Source: JADKBO01 sp037968395 (GTDB lineage: Bacteria > Bacteroidota > Bacteroidia > Chitinophagales > Saprospiraceae). Taken from it: a DNA stretch of 33,499 nucleotides. The first letter of the stretch is position 1; each line of letters starts with the position of its first letter. Location of the stretch: the NCBI GenBank assembly GCA_037968395.1, contig JBBKVK010000005.1, forward strand, positions 1 to 33,499, in the 5' to 3' direction. Under the pieces are notes generated by a model. That model saw only the letters and a list, made by a program, of their open reading frames with translations, did no database searches and had not been told where the DNA came from. A program made the position numbers and the translations under genes. Shown here piece after piece: positions 8,680 to 16,122 of this stretch.

Positions 8680-10728
8680 TTACTTCACTCCATGCATCAA
8701 CTTCTTAACAATCGGATTTAATGCTATACCTAGTAAGCCTAGAGATATTGGTACGATGGTAAATATCAAGAAAAACGTAGTCAAATCATACTTTGCAGTT
8801 ATGGCTTCAATCTCTCCTCCCATCAATCCTGCAAATTTATTCCCAATAGCAATTGCAATGTACCAAACTCCAAACATTAATGCTATCATTCTACCTGGCA
8901 CTAATTTACTAATATAAGATAATGCTACAGGGGATAGGCATAGCTCACCCAAAGTATGAAATAAATATGCCAGAACAAGCCATATTATGCTTACTGTAGC
9001 TACTTGTGCACCACTTGGTATTGTGGATGATCCTAGTGCTAAGGCTCCAAACCCTACTCCAAGTAATATCAAACCAAGTCCATACTTGGTCGCTGCACTA
9101 GGGTTATATTTACTCTCCCACCATTTAGAAAACAATGGGGCGAATATGATTATGAAGAGTGAATTTAATATACCAAACCAAGTCGCTCCAATCTCAACTT
9201 CGTTTTCTTTTATTTGTGTAATAGAACCTTGAATGACTGGAGAACCTTTTCCTTCTGCTGTCACTAGAGATTTAGCTTTAGCACTTTTTTCTGGAGAAAG
9301 GTATAAGAATTTACCTCTTACTTCAATTACTTCTATTTTATCGCCTATCTTAAGATCTGCAGGTTCTACTATTGAGACTGACTTTGTGCCTGCAATTGCA
9401 CCTTCTGGCAAGACGGTACTTTCAGTCATACTTATCACGATAGTCTCTTGTTTTCCTTCTGCATTAGTCTCTGTGACACTATATGTGGGCACATCTATTA
9501 CAAAAGAATTAGAGTTTAAGTCTCTATTTATCATCCAAAAAACTAGACCCCAAATAATTACAAAACTAGACCCTAAAAACAAGTTGGATATAGCATACTT
9601 TTTATAAGTCTGCTGAAACAGTTTATACAACACATAAGTAATGATACCAAGAGGAATAACTGTCAATAAGATATTAGTAACAATGAATACTGTCGCCCAA
9701 CCATCCTTCATAATTCGTCCGGTAAAGTCATTAGCAAATATTGTCATAGACCCTCCTGCTTGCTCAAAACAAGCCCAAAATATCACGGTCATCACCGCAA
9801 ATATGATAATCGCAATCATTCTATCTCTGGTCTGAGCAGGGTAACGCATAATCCGTGAGATCAGTAAAAATAAAAACAATATTACACCCGAAAGAATATA
9901 ATATCCTGAAAAATCAGTTCCTCCAAATTCTAAAAAATTAACATTGGCAATGTTAGAAATAGGATCATTAACAATCCAAGTAAGTCCTATGAATGCACAT
10001 AAAACAATGAGTATTTTATCAAGTCCATTAAATGGGTTAAATTTATCGCCTTCAAACTCTAATTGCGCCTCTGATTCTTCGCTAGATTCTGGCTTATCAC
10101 CCACTGTACCAAATATATCACTTGCAAAGTAAAACTGGAGCATTCCTAAAAACATAAATATTCCAGCGAGTCCAAATCCATAAGACCAAGCAACTTTTTC
10201 ACCAATATATCCGCAAAGCATGATTCCTAAAAAGGCACCAGCATTTACTCCCATATAAAATATAGTATATGCCCCGTCTTTCTTCTCAGGGAAGTCTTTA
10301 TACATTTGAGAGATAATAGATGTCATATTAGGTTTGAAAAAACCATTTCCAACGATCAGCAATCCTATACCCACAAACATAAACATCTTATTAAACTCTA
10401 GTGCCATGGACAAGTGCCCCAATGACATAATAAAAGCTCCCAGTATCACAGCTTTCTTATATCCGATATGCTTGTCAGCAAGGTATCCACCTAAGATTGG
10501 AGTCAAATACACCATTGCAGTGTAAGTACCATAAAGAGATAATGCTTCCCTACTTGTCCAATCCCATCCACCTATTCCGATGGAAGACATTAAGAATAAA
10601 ACCAAGATAGCTCTCATTCCATAGTACGAAAATCGCTCCCACATTTCAGTAAAGAAAAGTACAAATAATCCTGATGGATGACCTAATACTTTAGAACTAA
10701 AAAAGTCATTTTTAGATGTTGTGCTCAT
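8680..10728 (-). CDS. POT-family peptide transporter with an extra membrane pair and soluble insertion
   Basis: This is a proton-coupled oligopeptide transporter (MFS, PTR2 family). The ExxER motif is Glu28-Glu31-Arg32 in TEMWERFSYYG. The PTR2 signature TIFYMGVNAGAFLG is near residue 155, and FWACFEQAGGS marks TM7 near 317. The C-terminal half has the family pattern LGELCLSPVALSYISKL (593-609). At 682 residues it is much longer than the neighbouring paralog (454). Two regions account for this. A helix pair sits between TM6 and TM7 (about 237-292), as in classical 14-TM POTs. A second insertion lies between TM7 and TM8: two further hydrophobic helices (about 345-369 and 378-400) and a polar, beta-like stretch at 401-515. 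By topology that stretch should be periplasmic. It probably lies downstream of the 454-residue paralog in one transcript (63-nt gap) and ends at a clear terminator. Substrate range cannot be read from the sequence. Confidence 0.93.
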   Translation of the reverse strand: MSTTSKNDFFSSKVLGHPSGLFVLFFTEMWERFSYYGMRAILVLFLMSSIGIGGWDWTSREALSLYGTYTAMVYLTPILGGYLADKHIGYKKAVILGAFIMSLGHLSMALEFNKMFMFVGIGLLIVGNGFFKPNMTSIISQMYKDFPEKKDGAYTIFYMGVNAGAFLGIMLCGYIGEKVAWSYGFGLAGIFMFLGMLQFYFASDIFGTVGDKPESSEESEAQLEFEGDKFNPFNGLDKILIVLCAFIGLTWIVNDPISNIANVNFLEFGGTDFSGYYILSGVILFLFLLISRIMRYPAQTRDRMIAIIIFAVMTVIFWACFEQAGGSMTIFANDFTGRIMKDGWATVFIVTNILLTVIPLGIITYVLYKLFQQTYKKYAISNLFLGSSFVIIWGLVFWMINRDLNSNSFVIDVPTYSVTETNAEGKQETIVISMTESTVLPEGAIAGTKSVSIVEPADLKIGDKIEVIEVRGKFLYLSPEKSAKAKSLVTAEGKGSPVIQGSITQIKENEVEIGATWFGILNSLFIIIFAPLFSKWWESKYNPSAATKYGLGLILLGVGFGALALGSSTIPSGAQVATVSIIWLVLAYLFHTLGELCLSPVALSYISKLVPGRMIALMFGVWYIAIAIGNKFAGLMGGEIEAITAKYDLTTFFLIFTIVPISLGLLGIALNPIVKKLMHGVK

Positions 10729-10791
10729 GTATTATTATATTAAATTTTATTGACAGGTTAATAATTTAAAAATTATATTTAACAAAGATTA

Positions 10792-12156
10792 TTATTCAAT
10801 TGTGTGGGTCATATCGACCTCAACATCTTCAGCACCATGTGTAAGCATCTCAAGTCTTTTTCTAAATAACATCACTAGCAAACCAAAGATTATACAAAAT
10901 ATCGCAATACCTGTAAAGACAGTATACTCACCATAATTTGATGCTGACTCTCCGAGCAATCCAGCTAGCTTATTCCCAAATCCAGTCATTGCAAAGTAAA
11001 CACCCATCATAATAGATCCATATTTGACAGGAGCTAGTTTTGTAATATATGAGAGTGCAACGGGGCTAATACATAACTCACCAATTGTATGAAGTAAGTA
11101 AGCCAATACCAACCAATACATTGCAGATGACCCATCAGAAGCATATTGTGAAGACGCTGCAGACATAAAGAAAAATCCAGAACCCATTATAATTAAACCA
11201 ATTATCATTTTAAACAATGAAGAAGAAACCTTTCCTTTAAGTTTTCTTTTAGCCCAAAATCCTGCTACTGCAGTACCTAAGAAAATAATAAACATTGCAT
11301 TTAAACTTTGAAACCAAGAAGCGGGCACTTCTAAACCTGCTACCATTCTATTCGTTTTATCCTTAGCATAAAGATTCATCAATCCTCCGGCTTGTTCAAA
11401 AGCTCCCCAAAATACAATCACTAATAAAAAGGATATAAAGAGTACAATTACTCTATCTTTTTCGATTTTTGTCAATGGCTTCTTAGCTGCTTCTCTAAGT
11501 TCAATATCATCTGATTCTCCAATATAGTTGCCTACATGACTTAAATATTTTTGACCATACATAAATACAGCCATACCTAGTAACATTCCAATACCTGCTA
11601 ATCCAAAGCCATAATGCCAACCGTGAAATTCTCCAACATATCCCACTATTAAACTAGATAAAAAAGCGCCTACGTTTATTCCTATATAAAAAATTGTAAA
11701 TCCTTTATCCCTTCTAATATCTCCATGCTTATATAGGCCTCCGACCATTGTTGAGATATTTGGTTTTAACAAGCCCACACCTGCTATTATTAGTCCTAGA
11801 CCTGAGTAGAATGCCCACATTTGGTCTACTGCTAATATTCCGTGACCAACACACAATAAGAGACCTCCGTAAAGAACTGATTTTCGCTGACCAATTAATT
11901 TATCCGCAATATAGCCTCCAGGTATAGACGCCACATATACCAACATCGTATACCAGCCATATAATGCCAAAGCTTCAGAGTCACTCCATCCCAAACCAGA
12001 GTTAGCGTCAGTAGTTCTTCCTACTAAGTAGAGGACTAAGATCGCTCTCATCCCGTAATAAGAAAATCGCTCCCACATCTCTGTGAAAAAAAGTACAAAC
12101 AACCCTATTGGATGTCCAAATAATTGAGGCTCTTTTTGAGATATTGTTGTTGACAT
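10792..12156 (-). CDS. POT-family peptide transporter (compact 12-TM form)
   Basis: This is a proton-coupled di/tripeptide transporter of the POT/PTR2 family in the inner membrane. The N-terminal motif TEMWERFSYYGMRAILVL carries Glu26, Glu29 and Arg30, the ExxER proton-coupling motif. FTIFYIGINVGAFLSS is the PTR2 signature. FWGAFEQAGGLM (TM7) is followed directly by PASWFQSLNAMFIIFL (TM8), and LGELCISPVALSYITKL-type residues mark the C-terminal half. The 454-residue length fits a bare 12-helix transporter: it lacks both insertions present in the downstream paralog. The first 40 residues and the C-terminal motifs of the two proteins are nearly identical, so this is a tandem duplication followed by divergence. 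The gene is divergent from the TspO-like gene; a perfect palindrome lies in the shared upstream region at 12232-12250. Confidence 0.92.
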   Translation of the reverse strand: MSTTISQKEPQLFGHPIGLFVLFFTEMWERFSYYGMRAILVLYLVGRTTDANSGLGWSDSEALALYGWYTMLVYVASIPGGYIADKLIGQRKSVLYGGLLLCVGHGILAVDQMWAFYSGLGLIIAGVGLLKPNISTMVGGLYKHGDIRRDKGFTIFYIGINVGAFLSSLIVGYVGEFHGWHYGFGLAGIGMLLGMAVFMYGQKYLSHVGNYIGESDDIELREAAKKPLTKIEKDRVIVLFISFLLVIVFWGAFEQAGGLMNLYAKDKTNRMVAGLEVPASWFQSLNAMFIIFLGTAVAGFWAKRKLKGKVSSSLFKMIIGLIIMGSGFFFMSAASSQYASDGSSAMYWLVLAYLLHTIGELCISPVALSYITKLAPVKYGSIMMGVYFAMTGFGNKLAGLLGESASNYGEYTVFTGIAIFCIIFGLLVMLFRKRLEMLTHGAEDVEVDMTHTIE

Positions 12157-12231
12157 ATGTGCTTAATTAGTTATATAGTTTGTCTTACTAAAAGTTAAAA
12201 ATATATTTTTTACAACAAATCACACCATATT

Positions 12232-12250
12232 AAAAGTAATATTTACTTTT
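12232..12250. promoter_or_regulatory. Perfect palindrome in divergent promoter region (candidate operator)
   Basis: AAAAGTAA and TTACTTTT form a perfect 8-bp inverted repeat around a 3-nt centre. It lies 76 nt upstream of the POT gene start (12156) and 150 nt upstream of the TspO-like ATG (12400). The symmetry suits a dimeric regulator, but AT-rich DNA produces such repeats by chance, and no cognate regulator is nearby. Confidence 0.3.
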
Positions 12251-12399
12251 TGTATCTTCCAATGCAATTTTAGCACTTCACAAGAATAGTGTTATTGGCA
12301 TCCTTTTACAACCTGCTAAATATCTAATTTATATAACAATAGTTGAACAAAAGGTATTTAATACATATTTTGCATTTAGATAATCAATATCAAAAGACA

Positions 12400-13140
12400 A
12401 TGAAAAAATTTGCCATCATAAATCTTATTGGATTCATTTTCACTCTTATAATGAATGGGCTTGCTAATGCCTTACCATTAAATGGATTGACTACTAAAGA
12501 GTTATCAGATATGTATCCGAATTTATTTGTGCCAGCAGGGTTTACCTTTAGCATATGGGGAGTGATTTATTTGTTACTTATCATTTGGGTTACCTATTGG
12601 TTTTCTCCATCGGAAGAAAAGCAGCAAGAGTATGAAAAAACGAGCTTGGGGTGGTGGTTTTTTATATCCTGTCTAGCGAATGGAAGTTGGATAGTAGCTT
12701 GGCATTATCAAATGTTGGGGTTGTCTGTTTTACTTATGTTGGTAATATTTATTTCACTTTTTGCAATGTACTATAAACTTTACTTTCAAATAAGGTCTTG
12801 GAAAGTCAAGGTACCAATATCTGTTTATTTAGGTTGGATCAGTGTTGCAACCATTGCTAATATAACTGCCTTATTAGTGGGCAATGGATTTACTGGAGGA
12901 GACAATGCGTCAACTTATTCAAGTATTATGATCGTTGTCGGTACAATTTTGGGGCTATATTTTATCCTGATTAAAAAGGATGTTTTTTATGGCTTGGTCA
13001 TTGTTTGGGCATTGTTTGGGATCAATTCGAGCCAAGATTACCAAGATATAAAATATGTAACTATATTTGGAATGATGGGTATCGGAGTGGCTATTATCTA
13101 CAAAATAGTTAAAAAAGATCTTTACGCAATTCGTAAATAA
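12400..13140 (+). CDS. TspO-like tryptophan-rich membrane protein
   Basis: With the ATG at 12400 the product has 246 residues and about seven to eight hydrophobic helices. An in-frame TTG at 12343 would add a poor 19-residue leader, so I reject it. The recognisable part is the segment P-A-G-F-T-F-S-I-W-G-V-I-Y-L near residues 47-60, which resembles the conserved P-x-F-x-x-x-W motif region of TspO/MBR and is often annotated as tryptophan-rich sensory protein. Further tryptophans follow (GWWFFISCLANGSWIVAW). TspO proteins bind porphyrins and sterol-like ligands, but this longer relative is not functionally defined and I infer only family resemblance. Its stop codon (13138-13140) directly abuts the ATG of the helicase gene at 13141, which implies co-transcription and possible translational coupling with an apparently unrelated DNA-repair gene. 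Confidence 0.7.
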   Translation: MKKFAIINLIGFIFTLIMNGLANALPLNGLTTKELSDMYPNLFVPAGFTFSIWGVIYLLLIIWVTYWFSPSEEKQQEYEKTSLGWWFFISCLANGSWIVAWHYQMLGLSVLLMLVIFISLFAMYYKLYFQIRSWKVKVPISVYLGWISVATIANITALLVGNGFTGGDNASTYSSIMIVVGTILGLYFILIKKDVFYGLVIVWALFGINSSQDYQDIKYVTIFGMMGIGVAIIYKIVKKDLYAIRK

Positions 13141-15585
13141 ATGCCTAGAAATAAAGATAAAAGGTTAGAACCAGCCCTCGATTGGTTTGATTCCATAGGT
13201 TGGACAGCTTTTCAATTTCAAAAAGATTCTTGGTCCGCCTATTTAGATGGATATTCTGGACTAATAAATGCACCTACTGGAAGCGGAAAGACATATTCTT
13301 TATTCATAGGCTTTCTATTAAATGCTATTCTAAATGAAAACTATAAAAATAAAGGGCTTAAACTAATATGGATTACTCCTATAAGAGCTTTGGCTAAAGA
13401 AATAAAAATATCTTGTGATAGAGCCATTGCTGGGTTTGGATTAGATTGGCAAGTATCGATTAGGTCTGGTGACACTAAAACATCTGAAAGGCAAAAACAA
13501 TGGAAGTCACCACCGCAAATATTGATAACTACTCCTGAAAGCATCCATGTGATGTTGAGTAAAAAAGGGCATACTAAGTTTTTTAGTCATCTTGACGCAG
13601 TTGTTGTAGATGAATGGCACGAGCTAGTTGGGTCAAAAAGAGGTGTACAGACAGAACTGTTACTCGCTCTATTTAAACGTAATATCCCGAAACTAAAGAT
13701 TTGGGGGATTTCAGCCACAATAGGCAATCTTGAAGAAGCTGTAGATATATTATTAGGAGTCAATAAGGATGATAAAAATGTCATTATCAAGGCTAATATT
13801 AAAAAAGAGATCATAGTAGAAAGTATTATTCCTAATGAGATGGAGACTTATCCTTGGGCAGGGCATTTGGGTATCAAAATGGCTGAACAAATTATACCTG
13901 TAATACATAAAAGTGAAACAACTCTAATATTTACAAATACAAGAGCTCAATGTGAGATTTGGTATCAAAAACTACTTGAAATGGATGATGATCTAGCTGG
14001 ATTAATAGCTATGCATCATGGAAGTATTAGTAGAGAAATAAGGGACTGGGTAGAAGATGCATTATATGATGGTAGATTAAAAGCTGTCGTATGTACATCT
14101 AGTTTGGATTTGGGGGTAGATTTTCGTCCTGTGGAGACAATTATCCAGATTGGAAGCCCTAAAAGTGTATCTCGTTTTGTCCAAAGAGCTGGTAGAAGTG
14201 GACATCGGCCTGGAGCAAAAAGTAAAATATACTTTGTCCCCACCAACTCCCTTGAGCTCATAGAAGCTTCAGCACTACGTCAATCCATCGATGATAATAA
14301 ATTGGAAGAAAGAATACCATATATAAGGTGCTTTGATGTATTAGTTCAATTTTTGATGACTTTGGCGGTATCTGAGGGATTTAATGCAGAAAATATTTAT
14401 AGAGTTGTAATGTCCACCTTTGCTTTCTCATTTATAGAAAAAGAAGAGTGGGATGCAACCTTATCATATTTAGTATATGGAAGTACAAGTTTAGCGGCTT
14501 ATGACGAATATCAAAAAATCATATTTGAAGATGGCCTTTACAAAGTGACTAATAAAGGTATAGCCATGCGGCACAGAATGTCTATTGGCACAATAGTAAG
14601 TGATGCAATGATCCACATTAGATATGTAAAAGGCAAACACATAGGTACCGTTGAAGAGTGGTTTATTGTGCAAATGAAAATTGGTGATGTCTTTTGGTTT
14701 GCTGGTCGGTCATTAGAGTTAATAAGAATTAAGGAAATGACTGCACAAGTCAAAGATTCTAAAAAGAAAAATGGCAAAATACCCTCATATATGGGTGGTA
14801 GGCTTCAATTAAGTGGTCAACTTTCTGAAGTAATTAGAGACAAACTATCTGATTACCAAAATGGTATAGTTGAAGATGTCGAAATGAAAAGTCTTTTACC
14901 ACTGTTTAACAAACAACAACAATTATCAATCTTACCAAAAAAAGATGAACTACTAGTAGAATATTATAAAACTAGAGATGGATATCACCTTGCTGTTTAC
15001 CCTTTCGAAGGAAGATATGTTCACGAGGGTTTGGGAGCGTTGATAGCTAAAAGAATTTCTAATATGATGCCGATATCGTTTTCAATCGTAATGAACGATT
15101 ACGGATTCGAGCTACTTTCTGATCAAGAGATTGATGTAGAGTCTATACTTACCAAACAATTATTTAGTTCTAAAAATTTGATAGAAGATATCCAATCTAG
15201 TATTAATGCTGTAGAAATGGCAAAGAGAAAATTTAGAGATATAGCCATCATATCAGGATTGGTGTTTACTGGTTTTCCTGGTAAGCAAAAAAAAGAAAGG
15301 CATTTACAATCATCAGCACAGCTGCTTTTTGGAGTTTTTCAAGACTATGAGCCAAACAATATTCTATTTAAGCAGACTTATGAGGAGGTAATGACCTTTC
15401 AATTAGAAGAAGCAAGGATGCGTCAAGCTCTAGATAGAATTCAAAATCAATATATTGTTATTGTAAAACCTGATAGACCCACACCATTTTCTTTTCCTTT
15501 TATAATAGATTCACTGAGAGAAAAGCTATCGTCAGAGAGCTTAGAAGATAGGATTAGAAAAATGACGCTAGAATTGGTAAAATAA
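13141..15585 (+). CDS. Ligase-associated DExH-box DNA helicase (Lhr-like)
   Basis: This 814-residue superfamily 2 helicase has the Lhr-type architecture. The Q-like FQKDSW lies at 26-31. Motif I, APTGSGKT, is at 44-51. Motif II, DEWH, is at 157-160, giving the DExH class. SATIGN follows as motif III. The second RecA domain has SLDLGVDF and motif VI QRAGRSGHR. After about residue 390 come the winged-helix and Lhr-core regions, including MGGRLQLSGQLSEVIRDKL. Length and order match the family named ligase-associated DNA damage response DEXH box helicase. In many bacteria this gene sits with an ATP-dependent DNA ligase, a metallo-beta-lactamase exonuclease and a PdeM-like phosphoesterase. None of these is in the window, so here the helicase stands apart from its usual partners. 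The product is presumably a cytoplasmic 3'-5' DNA translocase acting in repair; that is inferred from family knowledge. Confidence 0.9.
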   Translation: MPRNKDKRLEPALDWFDSIGWTAFQFQKDSWSAYLDGYSGLINAPTGSGKTYSLFIGFLLNAILNENYKNKGLKLIWITPIRALAKEIKISCDRAIAGFGLDWQVSIRSGDTKTSERQKQWKSPPQILITTPESIHVMLSKKGHTKFFSHLDAVVVDEWHELVGSKRGVQTELLLALFKRNIPKLKIWGISATIGNLEEAVDILLGVNKDDKNVIIKANIKKEIIVESIIPNEMETYPWAGHLGIKMAEQIIPVIHKSETTLIFTNTRAQCEIWYQKLLEMDDDLAGLIAMHHGSISREIRDWVEDALYDGRLKAVVCTSSLDLGVDFRPVETIIQIGSPKSVSRFVQRAGRSGHRPGAKSKIYFVPTNSLELIEASALRQSIDDNKLEERIPYIRCFDVLVQFLMTLAVSEGFNAENIYRVVMSTFAFSFIEKEEWDATLSYLVYGSTSLAAYDEYQKIIFEDGLYKVTNKGIAMRHRMSIGTIVSDAMIHIRYVKGKHIGTVEEWFIVQMKIGDVFWFAGRSLELIRIKEMTAQVKDSKKKNGKIPSYMGGRLQLSGQLSEVIRDKLSDYQNGIVEDVEMKSLLPLFNKQQQLSILPKKDELLVEYYKTRDGYHLAVYPFEGRYVHEGLGALIAKRISNMMPISFSIVMNDYGFELLSDQEIDVESILTKQLFSSKNLIEDIQSSINAVEMAKRKFRDIAIISGLVFTGFPGKQKKERHLQSSAQLLFGVFQDYEPNNILFKQTYEEVMTFQLEEARMRQALDRIQNQYIVIVKPDRPTPFSFPFIIDSLREKLSSESLEDRIRKMTLELVK

Positions 15586-15626
15586 GAATTTCACAAAATT
15601 TATTTAAACTATTTTCATAAATACTA

Positions 15627-15657
15627 TTGACTAATAGAATTATATATCGTATATTTG
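15627..15657 (+). promoter_or_regulatory. Promoter candidate for the 58-codon gene
   Basis: TTG at 15627-15629 and TATATTTG at 15650-15657 are separated by 20 nt, which fits the Bacteroidota TTG-N(17-23)-TAnnTTTG pattern. Transcription from here would give a leader of roughly 140 nt before the ATG at 15807. A second, less perfect TATAATATTTGG at about 15753-15764 could be used instead. Confidence 0.45.
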
Positions 15658-15806
15658 TGTTTTAATTAACTATTATTCTTTTTATGACTTTATTATATTT
15701 TGTCACAAAACAGAAAAATACTACTTACAATTTTGATAATTTGAACTCGCAGTATAATATTTGGTGTTTCTATAATCAATCAATTACCGATTAAAATAAG
15801 TTAAAA

Positions 15807-15983
15807 ATGAAGAATACAATTATTAATTTTTTTGAAAAAAGTTCACAGAACAAAGTTCAAAACTTAAAAAGAAGATCTGCAATTAGCAGAATGGCTTTAG
15901 AGGAAATGAACGAAATGGAATACAATCCAAAGACCGCAAGACACAAGTCTCTAAAAGGCATTGGATTTAGACCAAACAACTAA
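15807..15983 (+). CDS. Small basic protein of 58 residues, unrecognised
   Basis: The frame ATG 15807 to TAA 15981-15983 encodes 58 residues, beginning MKNTIINFFEKSSQNK and ending GIGFRPNN. It is rich in Lys and Arg (KRRSAISR, KTARHKSLKG) with an acidic, Met-rich patch in the middle (ALEEMNEMEYNP). It has no membrane helix, signal peptide or cysteine. Evidence that it is real: it has a promoter candidate of its own, an A-rich start context like its neighbours, and balanced amino-acid composition despite low GC. A strong terminator begins 35 nt after its stop. It forms a stand-alone unit between the helicase and the amidohydrolase. Composition would fit a nucleic-acid- or ribosome-binding peptide, but that is only a guess and I do not recognise a family. 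An RNA gene occupying the same unit is the alternative. Confidence 0.6.
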   Translation: MKNTIINFFEKSSQNKVQNLKRRSAISRMALEEMNEMEYNPKTARHKSLKGIGFRPNN

Positions 15984-16017
15984 GGAAAGAGTAGTTTTTT
16001 ATAAAGGTTGAAAAGAG

Positions 16018-16056
16018 AAAATACTCCTTGACGAAAGTCTTGGAGTATTTTTTTTT
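16018..16056 (+). terminator. Rho-independent terminator of the 58-codon gene
   Basis: AAAATACTCC (16018-16027) pairs with GGAGTATTTT (16042-16051). Inside it a GAC-GAAA-GTC tetraloop helix is separated by a TT/TT internal loop. An uninterrupted T run to 16056 follows. This is one of the strongest terminators in the window. Confidence 0.9.
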
Positions 16057-16088
16057 GGTTCACCTTTAAAAAGTATCTACAAAATCAT

Positions 16089-16096
16089 TAGATTTG
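16089..16096 (+). promoter_or_regulatory. Bacteroidota -7 box (TAGATTTG) of the amidohydrolase gene
   Basis: TAGATTTG is a perfect TAnnTTTG match ending 27 nt before the ATG at 16123. It lies downstream of the terminator at 16018-16056, so the amidohydrolase is an independent unit. No good -33 TTG was found. Confidence 0.4.
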
Positions 16097-16122
16097 AAAT
16101 TCTAACACTTTCAAACTTTAAC

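Noticed and set aside
12343..12399. TTG start of the TspO-like gene
   Set aside because: The 19-residue extension is polar and unlike the family; the ATG at 12400 begins at the first membrane helix.
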